Source of the DNA: Lachnospiraceae bacterium MD308
GTDB lineage: Bacteria > Bacillota > Clostridia > Lachnospirales > Lachnospiraceae
Direction: 5' to 3'
DNA length: 64,000 bases
Assembly (NCBI GenBank): GCA_000403475.2
Contig: KE159795.1
Coordinates: 1,981,534-2,045,533 of the forward strand
Program-made: the position numbers and the translations under genes
In this document: positions 34,744 to 41,703 of the stretch, piece by piece
Position numbering within the stretch: position 1 is the stretch's first letter
How the letters are laid out: each line of letters opens with the position of its first letter
Notes under the pieces: model-generated
What the model was told of the DNA's origin: nothing
The model's input: only the letters and a program-made list of their open reading frames with translations
Database searches by the model: none

Positions 34744-34881
34744 CAAAATTATCTTGCCATTCGTAAAGCTACGCAAATAGTCACTGAATGTGCCGGATTC
34801 CTCCCGCACCTCCAAAAAGCACTGTGCATTATAAATCACCGCACGTACTTTCCTCTCAGACTTTATCATTCCTTCTGTTTC
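34744..34881 (-). pseudogene. tag: Fragment of DNA-3-methyladenine glycosylase I
   Basis: KVRAVIYNAQCFLEVREESG followed by TFSDYLRSFTNGKIIL aligns by eye with the E. coli Tag segment KIQATIGNARAYLQM...FVDFLWSFVNHQP. About 45 residues remain; the catalytic N-terminal part and the zinc-binding C-terminus are absent. It is in frame with, and just beyond the stop of, the flavodoxin-like gene. Confidence 0.5.
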
Positions 34882-34932
34882 AATAATTTCATGACTTCCA
34901 TCATCAAAACTCGAATTGTTTCCGTGATCTCC

Positions 34933-35469
34933 CTATAAATTCTTTCCCAATTCATACGCCTGCTTCGGATATTCTGAATTGATAACATCATCAAGTACAT
35001 AACATCCTTTTGCGGAGACAATCCCTGCATTTTCCCATTCCAGATATTTTACCATTCCTTTATAAGAAGCAATTGCTCCTTCTGCGGATTCTTCGGTTTC
35101 ATCGCCATATGTAAGCATCAGGACTGCTTTTTTATCTGCTCCTTTTAACACTGAGTTATTCGCATAAAATCGATCAATCACTGCTTTTATCTGCGCATTT
35201 ACATCATAATAGTAAATCGGTGATACAAATACAACTGCCCCCGCATTTAAAAGCTCCGGATTCAACTCCTGCATGTCATCTTTAAATACACAAGTCTGCT
35301 CATTCTTCTTGCAGGAATCACAACCAATGCATGGATGCACATTCTTAAATGCTGCATCAAAACGGCTAACTGCATGTCCTGCCTCCTCAGCTCCCTTGAT
35401 AAAAGCATCCGTCAGATAGGATGATGTTCCTTTTTTGTGTGCGCTGCCGGTAATTACTAAAATATTCAT
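34933..35469 (-). CDS. Flavodoxin-like NAD(P)H-dependent oxidoreductase
   Basis: 178 aa from ATG 35469 with TTGGAGG upstream. MNILVITGSAHKKGTSSYLT is the FMN phosphate loop; PCIGCDSCKKNEQTCVFKDDM carries a cysteine cluster typical of the iron-sulfur-flavoprotein/NADPH-FMN reductase group, and VFVSPIYYYDVNAQIKAVIDRF is the second FMN loop. Probable cytoplasmic reductase of quinones, nitro compounds or metals. An IS1380 element has inserted 36-41 nt upstream of its start, separating it from its original upstream DNA. Confidence 0.9.
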   Translation of the reverse strand: MNILVITGSAHKKGTSSYLTDAFIKGAEEAGHAVSRFDAAFKNVHPCIGCDSCKKNEQTCVFKDDMQELNPELLNAGAVVFVSPIYYYDVNAQIKAVIDRFYANNSVLKGADKKAVLMLTYGDETEESAEGAIASYKGMVKYLEWENAGIVSAKGCYVLDDVINSEYPKQAYELGKNL

Positions 35470-35504
35470 CTTACAATTCCTCCAATCAATTTTCATCATA
35501 TATA

Positions 35505-35509
35505 TTTAA
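35505..35509. repeat. Target-site duplication, left copy
   Basis: TTTAA directly outside the left inverted repeat of the IS1380 element; identical TTTAA at 37164-37168. Confidence 0.85.
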
Positions 35510-37163
35510 CCTGAATTATTCACGGCAGTATAAACTCACATAAAATCCGCCGTAGTTACCATTACAACCCCTCCCGATACCTCACTCTGTCGCAAGATAG
35601 CCTAAAAATGGGCAGACTTCTCCTGTGATAGGGTTGGAAATTTATTGTGGCTGTCAAGGTCCATTAACAGTTATTATTCCAACTGTGGCTGCAGGTTACG
35701 GATGTTTTCCAGTGTCTCGTAGAATTCTTTCTTGTAGGGACAGCTGCTGCACAGTTTAAAATATTTATATCGTGCTGATTTTACCACCCTTGCGGCTATC
35801 TTCAGCAGTTTTAATCGTATGGTATCAATACGCTGTTTTCGCATACTGGCAGCAAGCGCCAATCGTCTAAACCAATTGAATAGGTTATAAGCTAATGCAT
35901 GAACCAGAAGGCGGTTCGCATTTACCAGCTTTGAGGAACTGCTTACAGAGGCAAAGTCAAAACCGCTTTTGCATTCCTTGATGAAATTTTCCATTTTGCC
36001 TCTTCCGCAATAGAACCGGATCACCTGATAAGGTTCCATTTCCAGTGTTGTGACAATAAAGGTATACAGATGGATCATCTGCCCATACGGCTTTTCTATT
36101 TTAAAGGCCACCCTGCGTGGATGGTTCCATGAACCGGCCTGGTACAGGAATTCCCCATACTCGACAGCGTAATCTACCTGGTTGGATTTCGTTGCACGGT
36201 ACAGTGCCTGGTTTTCCTCTTCTGCCAATTCACGGAGTTTTGCATTCTCCTTGAGCCGGATGGCATATTTGCAGTTTTTATCTTCAAGAACTTCATACAG
36301 GCCTGGTGACGCAAAACCACTGTCACCACGAAAGTAAAGCGGCATATCCGGGAAATCGCAGAGGAATTCATCCAGAAGGGACTTCATAAAAATATCTGCC
36401 TCTTTGCTGCAATACATGGTGCCGTCACGAAGCTGTGCTTTTAGCAGATCGCCGGTCAGCCCGTCGTAGCATAACAGCGGATGATAACCATGAGCCTGAT
36501 AATGGTAGTTGAAACCTTCCCCTTCCTGATTTCCATAGGTATCAAGAAGTGTGGAATCAAGATCAAAAAGCATGAATTCCGGTTTCTTTATGGAATAGAT
36601 GACTTTACGGAGTTCACGGATGATCTGGTTTAACTGGCTGAGCGTATCTCCATCCATGCGGTTAAAAAAGCGTGACAGGGTAGGCTGGGATGCCAGGGCA
36701 TCCTTGCCTAAAATAACTGTCATAACAGGTTCGTTTGTCAGTTCGTCTGCACAGTCATCCTCAAAGTAGGAACTGATAATCTGGTAAATTACCTGCATCA
36801 GATTCGTATCATCCTTATGGACGCGGAACCATGCGGTATCATTGGTTTTGAACATACGATTAACGAGCCTGACCGCTCCAATCTTAAACAGGAACTCTTT
36901 GAACAGGAGAAGTCCTGCATCGGAGGATAAATCGCCTCCGTCAAAATTAATTTTAATCTGGCTATTGCTTTCTAAGCTTACAGTGTTTAAAATATCCATA
37001 TAAAGACCCTTTCTTTGGTTTTGATTTGGATTGGACACCTAAATTTTACCATAGATAGAGGTCTTTTTCTATTCACAAAATAAGTGAAAAGCAATATTCA
37101 ATTAAAATACAGTAACTATGCGGGTTTCAGCAGTTAATGCTGTTATTCCGTGAATAATTCAGG
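35510..37163 (-). mobile_element. Complete IS1380-family insertion sequence (1654 bp)
   Basis: Perfect 16-bp inverted repeats, CCTGAATTATTCACGG at 35510-35525 and its complement at 37148-37163, flanked by a 5-bp TTTAA target duplication (35505-35509 and 37164-37168). One intact transposase inside. Intact ends, intact gene and perfect duplication suggest a recent insertion. Confidence 0.95.
35674..36999 (-). CDS. IS1380 family transposase (DDE)
   Basis: 441 aa from ATG 36999 (AAAGGG 7 nt upstream; the frame opens at GTG 37038). Catalytic acids are visible in MLFDLDSTLLDTYGNQ, LYFRGDSGFASPG and GRGKMENFIKECKSGFDF with the YREK-like helix. Full family length and uninterrupted. Confidence 0.95.
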   Translation of the reverse strand: MDILNTVSLESNSQIKINFDGGDLSSDAGLLLFKEFLFKIGAVRLVNRMFKTNDTAWFRVHKDDTNLMQVIYQIISSYFEDDCADELTNEPVMTVILGKDALASQPTLSRFFNRMDGDTLSQLNQIIRELRKVIYSIKKPEFMLFDLDSTLLDTYGNQEGEGFNYHYQAHGYHPLLCYDGLTGDLLKAQLRDGTMYCSKEADIFMKSLLDEFLCDFPDMPLYFRGDSGFASPGLYEVLEDKNCKYAIRLKENAKLRELAEEENQALYRATKSNQVDYAVEYGEFLYQAGSWNHPRRVAFKIEKPYGQMIHLYTFIVTTLEMEPYQVIRFYCGRGKMENFIKECKSGFDFASVSSSSKLVNANRLLVHALAYNLFNWFRRLALAASMRKQRIDTIRLKLLKIAARVVKSARYKYFKLCSSCPYKKEFYETLENIRNLQPQLE

Positions 37164-37168
37164 TTTAA
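37164..37168. repeat. Target-site duplication, right copy
   Basis: TTTAA next to the right inverted repeat of the IS1380 element; the left copy is at 35505-35509. Confidence 0.85.
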
Positions 37169-37259
37169 TATTTTTTAAATGCTCTTGTATTTCTAATGCC
37201 AAAGATACTGAATGTTTAAAGATCTTTTGAGACATATTATCTTTATCGTTAAAATCTAT

Positions 37260-37640
37260 TTAATCTTCTAAGACAATTTCCAAAATAGAATACTTTGGCA
37301 TCTCTTTTCTATTTCCATTCCATACTGATTTTTTCAAAATTTCCCAGTATTTTCTTTGCACATCAGCATTCTGACCCATCAGCCATAATTCAAACTGCAT
37401 CTTTTCATGATTTAACACTACTCCAAACCTTAACTTTTGATTTCGTAAATATTGATTAAAAAACGGAAAATAGGTATAGTCTAAATATCCAAATGAAATA
37501 TTCCCTGTCTTATACTGCGCTGAAAATCTTGATTTTAATTCAGCAACATATCTTGTCAAAACTAAATATGCAGTTCGTATATAACCATAACTTAACTGCT
37601 CTTTATATATCTCTATACTTTTTTGAACATCATTCTCCAT
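37260..37640 (-). CDS. DUF7000-like small protein
   Basis: 126 aa from ATG 37640 (MENDVQKSIEIYKEQL); the frame extends to 37751 but that part lies in a repeated sequence and looks non-genic. Blocks SFGYLDYTYFPFFNQYL, FGVVLNHEKMQFELWLMGQN and VQRKYWEIL match a family I recall as DUF7000, of unknown function. No signal peptide or membrane segment. Before the IS1380 insertion it would have been just upstream of the flavodoxin-like gene. Confidence 0.6.
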   Translation of the reverse strand: MENDVQKSIEIYKEQLSYGYIRTAYLVLTRYVAELKSRFSAQYKTGNISFGYLDYTYFPFFNQYLRNQKLRFGVVLNHEKMQFELWLMGQNADVQRKYWEILKKSVWNGNRKEMPKYSILEIVLED

Positions 37641-37702
37641 CTCCACAGTCTCCCTCTTTATCAGTCTAATTTCATATACAAAAGTAGGTAAAGAAGCCTT
37701 TG

Positions 37703-37908
37703 GCAAGGGGCTTGAATTTAGTGAAATGGTACGCTGTAATGCCTTTCCCAATTAATACCTGTATTTCACAACGAATCCCAGAATAGTTTAAGCTGTTTAC
37801 ATTTTTCTAAGGTCGCAAATTGCGACCTCAAAAAGCTTCTCATTCTTCCGTTTCCAGTTCCAACCTTTGCAGGATGTCTTTGATAATGCCTGCATCTTGA
37901 ATTAGATT
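37703..37908. repeat. Long direct repeat, copy A
   Basis: About 205 bp, nearly 90% identical by eye to 38990-39194. It covers the end of the ORF6N gene, the TCGCAAATTGCGA palindrome and flanking DNA. Confidence 0.85.
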
Positions 37909-38459
37909 GACTCCAAAACACTTTTTTCCTGCATCTTTCAAAGACGCTCCTATATGATAGGCTGTCGCTCGGTCAAGAATCAAAAACCTGTCATGGAATA
38001 CTTTGGTATATTTTATTTTCAATGTTGGGTACTGTGCATTAAAATTCTTGACATCGATTTTCGTCAGCTTCGTCTGTTTCTGCGTATAAATTGTAACTGC
38101 AACATCAGACTTTTTCTTTGAAAGCAGATTCAATGTCCCAACATCCACATATCCGTCTATGAGAGTGATTTCTTTATCTGCCTTTTGAATTAAATTCACT
38201 ATCAAACTGAACGCATCATAAATCTGTCCGTCAAAAAATACCTTTTGACTGGATTCCTCATGTTCAGATATGTACGCAAAAACTTTCTCAAAACGCTCAT
38301 CTGTTTCCGTATTCTAATGCTTACTCGGATAGCAACATCATTACGCAAAACAGCTGAAAGCATTGCTATTCCTTGTTCTGTGAATACAAATGGCAGTTTC
38401 CTACGCCCGCCATATCCATTATCATCCTCCAAACTTGAAGTCGCAAATTGCGACTTCAA
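37840..38459 (-). pseudogene. ORF6N-domain protein, truncated and with an out-of-frame internal deletion
   Basis: On the minus strand LKSQFATSS, GGRRKLPFVFTEQGIAML and SAVLRNDVAIRVSIRI match the end of an ORF6N (phage antirepressor-type) domain. Immediately after RVSIRI the sequence jumps, in another frame, to TDERFEKVFAYISEHEE and continues into IVNLIQKADKEITLIDGYVD, KVFHDRFLILDR and LQRLELETEE, the usual C-terminal part, which resembles a phospholipase-D-like fold. So about 30 codons are missing and the frame is broken near 38310. The N-terminal half of ORF6N is also missing. A second C-terminal scrap lies at 39125-39185. Confidence 0.75.
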
Positions 38460-38460
38460 G
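38434..38460. repeat. Perfect 27-bp palindrome (13-1-13) within the ORF6N gene
   Basis: Core TCGCAAATTGCGA; it encodes LKSQFATS. Related palindromes sharing the core occur at 37810-37828 (19 bp perfect), just after the gene, and at 39101-39113. Confidence 0.85.
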
Positions 38461-38607
38461 TTCTGCTTCTTTGTATGTCCTTAAACTTAAAATTCCAAAT
38501 CGGAATACCAAGTTTTATGTACGCTCGTTGTCTGTTTTTACAGTATATCATACATTTTTCTAAGGAGATAGACATAATCTCGCCATCTTCATAGAAAAAG
38601 AGTATAA
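38461..38607. other. Non-coding stretch, nothing recognised
   Basis: AT-rich with stops in every frame. It should hold the missing 5' half of the ORF6N gene but shows no similarity I can recognise. Confidence 0.4.
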
Positions 38608-38756
38608 AATAATCTATAACTTCGTCCCAACTTGTGACAAAGTTAATAACTTTGAACCTGAAACTCTCGCCTTTTCAATTAGCAAGGTTTTCAACAAAAT
38701 TTTTCGGATAATTTGCAGAAACACTATTTTGATTAGCAAACTTAGATATAAAAAAA

Positions 38757-38792
38757 TACCGAGAACTCTGGCAACCCCAGTATTCTCGGTAT
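38757..38792 (-). terminator. Terminator copy linked to the tRNA fragment
   Basis: Minus strand ATACCGAGAA/TTCTCGGTAT stem with an inner CTGG/CCAG helix, then a seven-T run. Confidence 0.8.
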
Positions 38793-38800
38793 TTCTCATA

Positions 38801-38842
38801 CGTCGCTAAGAGGATTCGAACCTCCGGCCTACCGCTTAGGAG
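38801..38842 (-). pseudogene. 3' fragment of tRNA-Arg(CCU)
   Basis: Identical to the 3' 42 nt of the intact tRNA at 40644-40717 (acceptor arm, T-arm and anticodon 3' side), including the discriminator base; breaks off inside the anticodon. Either an att-site duplicate or the remnant of a second tRNA copy. Confidence 0.85.
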
Positions 38843-38989
38843 TAGAACCATTTGCTAATAAGAAGCTCTCTCTTAGTGTCATATAATCCCTGTATTTCCT
38901 TGCTTGTCACGGGTTCAGAATGTTATCTCGTACCTCCGTGTGACTGCTGATTTTAAGGTGTTTTAGATGCTCCTTTTAGCAGGCGATTA
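38843..38989. other. Non-coding stretch inside the tRNA-bounded segment
   Basis: No open frame, no recognised RNA; it joins the tRNA fragment to copy B of the ORF6N-linked repeat. Confidence 0.4.
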
Positions 38990-39194
38990 GCAAGGAGCTT
39001 GCATTTAGGGAAATGTTACGCTGTAAAACCTTTCCCGATTGATACCTACATTTCACAACGAATTCCAGAGTAGTTTAAACTGTTTGCATTTTTTCTAAGA
39101 TCGCAAATTGCGACTTCAAAGAACTTCTTATTTCTCCGTTTCCAGTTCCAACCTTTGCAGGATGTCCTTTATGATGCCTGCACCTTAAATTGAT
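38990..39194. repeat. Long direct repeat, copy B
   Basis: Second copy of 37703-37908. On the minus strand 39125-39185 still reads AGIIKDILQRLELETE followed by a stop, the C-terminus of another ORF6N-type gene. Confidence 0.8.
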
Positions 39195-39215
39195 TTGCTT
39201 TTATCCTTAAATTTT

Positions 39216-39244
39216 TTGACGAATACTAATTTTTGATATATACT
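39216..39244 (+). promoter_or_regulatory. Promoter of the Abi gene
   Basis: TTGACG, 17-nt spacer, TATACT, 33 nt before the start codon. Confidence 0.8.
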
Positions 39245-39276
39245 TAATATCATGCTAATGAGGGAGGTGCATAAAT

Positions 39277-40302
39277 ATGCCAGACTCACGTCCAAAAAGT
39301 ACAGATGGTTTAATGCGTTATTTGCGCGATAAAAAAGGAATCTCTATTTCTGGTTCATCACAAAAACGCAAACTTATGAATATAGGGTACTATCATGGAT
39401 ATAAGGGATATCGTTACATAAATACACCTTCAAACCATGTTCCGTATACGAAATTTGAAGAAGTGGTTGCTGTTTACGACTTTGATGCAGGGTTAAAATC
39501 ATTATTTTATCCTACCGTAATGCTGATTGAAACAGCTGTCAAAAATTATGTTCTGGATATTTTAGTATCTTTGACAAATTCCGAAAATTTTGTCGATATC
39601 TATAATCAATTATTGGATAATTATAAAATGTTTTCTACCAAAGGCAAAACATATAGAAATGCCTACGACCGTCAAAAAGCAGAAGAAAAATTCAAACGAG
39701 AGTTAAAAAGGCGGTTAGATTTGCGGAATCGTATCTATAAAGTTCAGACTGATGCATATGGAAATGGAAATAAAATTGCAGATCACTACTTCCACAAAGA
39801 TTCCAACATCCCAATATGGGCGACTTTCGAATTGCTTAGTTTAGGTGAGTTTGGTCATTTTGTTTCATGTTTGAATCAAAATTGCAGGGCAGATATTTCC
39901 AAAAAACTTGGAATACGACCTTCTGATGATTCAAATTCCATGATGCCTCAACGTCTTATTTATGCCACGAAAGACTTTCGAAATGCTATAGCACATAACG
40001 ATGTAGTTTTCGATACACGTTTCCGAACTGGAAGCATTGATAAACAGGTAGGAAATGCTATTTCCAATGCTACTGGAGTAAGGGGATTAACTTTTGAAAC
40101 TATTACAGACTATTTAGTTTTAGTAATTTACCAATTGAAACTTCTTCATATATCAAAAACAGAAATGAAACATATTATATCGGGATTTGAAGATATAGTA
40201 GAAAAATTACGCAATAGTGTTCCAATAAGTATTTTTAACCAGATTATCCATACTGATAATAATGCTAAACTCACCAAATTAAAAAATTTTGTTAAATCGT
40301 AA
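39277..40302 (+). CDS. Abi family (Abi_2, AbiD/AbiF-type) abortive-infection protein
   Basis: 341 aa with GGGAGG 9 nt upstream. The N-terminal LMRYLRDKKGISI and LMNIGYYHGYKGYRYI followed by YDFDAGLKSLFYPTVMLIETAVKNY are family hallmarks. FRNAIAHNDVVFD near residue 238 is an RX4H HEPN ribonuclease motif, so RNA cleavage is the expected activity. Members stop phage spread by halting the infected cell. A small RNA with its own promoter follows, as in AbiF loci with an associated RNA. The pair lies between tRNA-Arg repeats with no integrase. Confidence 0.9.
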   Translation: MPDSRPKSTDGLMRYLRDKKGISISGSSQKRKLMNIGYYHGYKGYRYINTPSNHVPYTKFEEVVAVYDFDAGLKSLFYPTVMLIETAVKNYVLDILVSLTNSENFVDIYNQLLDNYKMFSTKGKTYRNAYDRQKAEEKFKRELKRRLDLRNRIYKVQTDAYGNGNKIADHYFHKDSNIPIWATFELLSLGEFGHFVSCLNQNCRADISKKLGIRPSDDSNSMMPQRLIYATKDFRNAIAHNDVVFDTRFRTGSIDKQVGNAISNATGVRGLTFETITDYLVLVIYQLKLLHISKTEMKHIISGFEDIVEKLRNSVPISIFNQIIHTDNNAKLTKLKNFVKS

Positions 40303-40307
40303 AATCC

Positions 40308-40336
40308 TTGCATTTTTTACGCCTTTCCTGTATACT
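40308..40336 (+). promoter_or_regulatory. Promoter of the Abi-linked small RNA
   Basis: TTGCAT (40308-40313), 17-nt spacer, TATACT (40331-40336), beginning 6 nt after the Abi stop codon. Confidence 0.8.
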
Positions 40337-40342
40337 ATAAAT

Positions 40343-40406
40343 GTGAATAGCGGTGCGTCTCTACGGAGCGTACTTGAGAGAATCGGATGCGTCCGGTTCT
40401 CTTTTT
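40343..40406 (+). ncRNA. Abi-associated small RNA (AbiF-RNA-like candidate)
   Basis: About 64 nt from the predicted start to the T-run. Hairpin 1 (40353-40373): GTGCG/CGTAC and CTC/GAG stems with a TACG tetraloop and one bulged T. Hairpin 2 (40378-40401): a 10-bp GAGAATCGGA/TCCGGTTCTC stem with a TGCG loop, then five T, a classic terminator. A conserved RNA motif called AbiF RNA is known next to Abi_2 genes and this fits in place and size. Possible antitoxin RNA for the HEPN protein (inference). Confidence 0.7.
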
Positions 40407-40451
40407 AATAAAAAAAGTTTATCTATATCTTTTAAATAAATATTCCTGTAT

Positions 40452-40685
40452 GATAATCTATAATTTCGTCTCAACATGTGACAAAATTATAGTCTTGAAC
40501 TAAAAACTCTCACCTTTTCAATTAGCAAGATTTTCAACAAAATTTTTCGGATAATTAGCAGAAACGCCATTTTGATTAGCAATCTCAGATATAATAAAAT
40601 ACCGAGAACTCTGGCAACCCCAGTGTTCTCGGTATTTCTTATACGTCGCTAAGAGGATTCGAACCTCCGGCCTACCGCTTAGGAG
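40452..40685. repeat. tRNA-Arg-linked direct repeat, copy 2
   Basis: Partner of 38608-38842; continues into the intact tRNA-Arg gene. Confidence 0.85.
40599..40635 (-). terminator. Terminator of tRNA-Arg
   Basis: Minus strand ATACCGAGAA/TTCTCGGTAT stem with inner CTGG/CCAG, followed by ATTTTATT; 9 nt beyond the tRNA 3' end. Confidence 0.85.
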
Positions 40686-40717
40686 GCGGTCGCTCTATCC
40701 TGCTGAGCTATAGCGAC
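40644..40717 (-). tRNA. tRNA-Arg, anticodon CCU
   Basis: 74 nt cloverleaf: acceptor GTCGCTA/TAGCGAC, D-arm GCTCAGCAGGATAGAGC, anticodon stem ACCGC/GCGGT with loop CTCCTAA (anticodon CCU, codon AGG), T-arm with GGTTCGAATCC, discriminator G. CCA is not encoded. Its 3' part is duplicated at 38801-38842. Confidence 0.97.
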
Positions 40718-40819
40718 ATTCATACTCGTTTATTCTACCACTCAACAGGAAAAAAATCAAGAAAAATAATTTCACTTTTAAATTTTAAAATACTTATATT
40801 CCACTTCTATATTTACTTA

Positions 40820-41701
40820 TCAATCAAAATTTATCTTTCCCTGCAGCCATATGTTACCTTTAAATCTCCGTCCAACAGCAGGTTCACCGATTACTCTTGC
40901 TTTTGGTACACAAACCGAAAACCTTAGATCATTAACTTCCAGATCCATGATATAAAGCTCTTCTTTTGTCAATTTATTTTCTGTAACTATGAATTTTAAA
41001 ATTGTTCCAAGAATAGAATACTTATCGCACTCGATTCCAAAAGGCATAATACTCGTATCAACAATACTGAAAATATCTTCAGAAACAAGTCTCCTGGATA
41101 CTTTTGAATATGTATCAATGTCATCCAGAGTCAGACTCTCAATTGCAACAGGATCACCTGTTTTTGCAGCATTCACCAGTTTCATCCGATTATGCACATC
41201 TTCCTTCTGCCGCTTTTCCTGATATTTATTCTTCGATACTGGAAAAAGTATCATACCTTCATTGCTTAAGGCAGACAGAGTGACAGACATATACTGCACT
41301 CTGCCATGATTATTGAGCTGACATATTTTTAGATATTCCAGTGTATTTTGAACATGAAAAATCAAATTAATTGCAATTTTTGAATCTTCACATATTCCTA
41401 TATAAGCTTCCCTGTCGCTCCTGCGCTCAACTGCTACATCTGCATAGGAAGTAACACCCTTTCCGGTAAAATATGGAAAATAATATTGCTTTTCAAAATG
41501 TGAATTTATATCCATATCACCAAACAAAGAGATCCCGATTCCTTCATTATATTCTTTTCGAAATTCGCAGAAATCCATCTCCTCATCTTGTAAAGTCAGT
41601 TCGTGGTGAGTAAAATTTTGTTCTACCTGAGTCAAGATTTCGAATAATTCCTTTTTTGATTCTATATCGCCAAATCCGATGGCTGTCAGGTATTGATTCA
41701 T
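40820..41701 (-). CDS. DUF3881 family protein
   Basis: 293 aa, soluble, acidic. MNQYLTAIGFGDIESKKELF at the start and LKICQLNNHGRVQYMSVTL in the middle match the Lachnospiraceae family DUF3881, which commonly lies next to serS. It starts 2 nt after the serS stop, so the two are co-translated. Function unknown. Confidence 0.88.
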   Translation of the reverse strand: MNQYLTAIGFGDIESKKELFEILTQVEQNFTHHELTLQDEEMDFCEFRKEYNEGIGISLFGDMDINSHFEKQYYFPYFTGKGVTSYADVAVERRSDREAYIGICEDSKIAINLIFHVQNTLEYLKICQLNNHGRVQYMSVTLSALSNEGMILFPVSKNKYQEKRQKEDVHNRMKLVNAAKTGDPVAIESLTLDDIDTYSKVSRRLVSEDIFSIVDTSIMPFGIECDKYSILGTILKFIVTENKLTKEELYIMDLEVNDLRFSVCVPKARVIGEPAVGRRFKGNIWLQGKINFD

Positions 41702-41703
41702 AA

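Larger units (their letters stand above)
38608..38842. repeat. tRNA-Arg-linked direct repeat, copy 1
   Basis: About 235 bp matching 40452-40685 at roughly 85-90%. It contains a hairpin (38617-38645), a terminator hairpin and the 3' 42 nt of tRNA-Arg. Confidence 0.85.

Noticed and set aside
34449-34766. Separate 105-codon plus-strand gene
   Set aside because: Its start lies inside the frameshifted PIN-like gene and the tail is antisense to the tag fragment.
37641-37751. N-terminal extension of the DUF7000-like protein
   Set aside because: The extension overlaps the 205-bp repeat, while ATG 37640 has a ribosome site and begins the family-like sequence.
38614-38799. 61-codon minus-strand open frame in the tRNA-linked repeat
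   Set aside because: It runs through the terminator hairpin and is not conserved in frame in the second copy.
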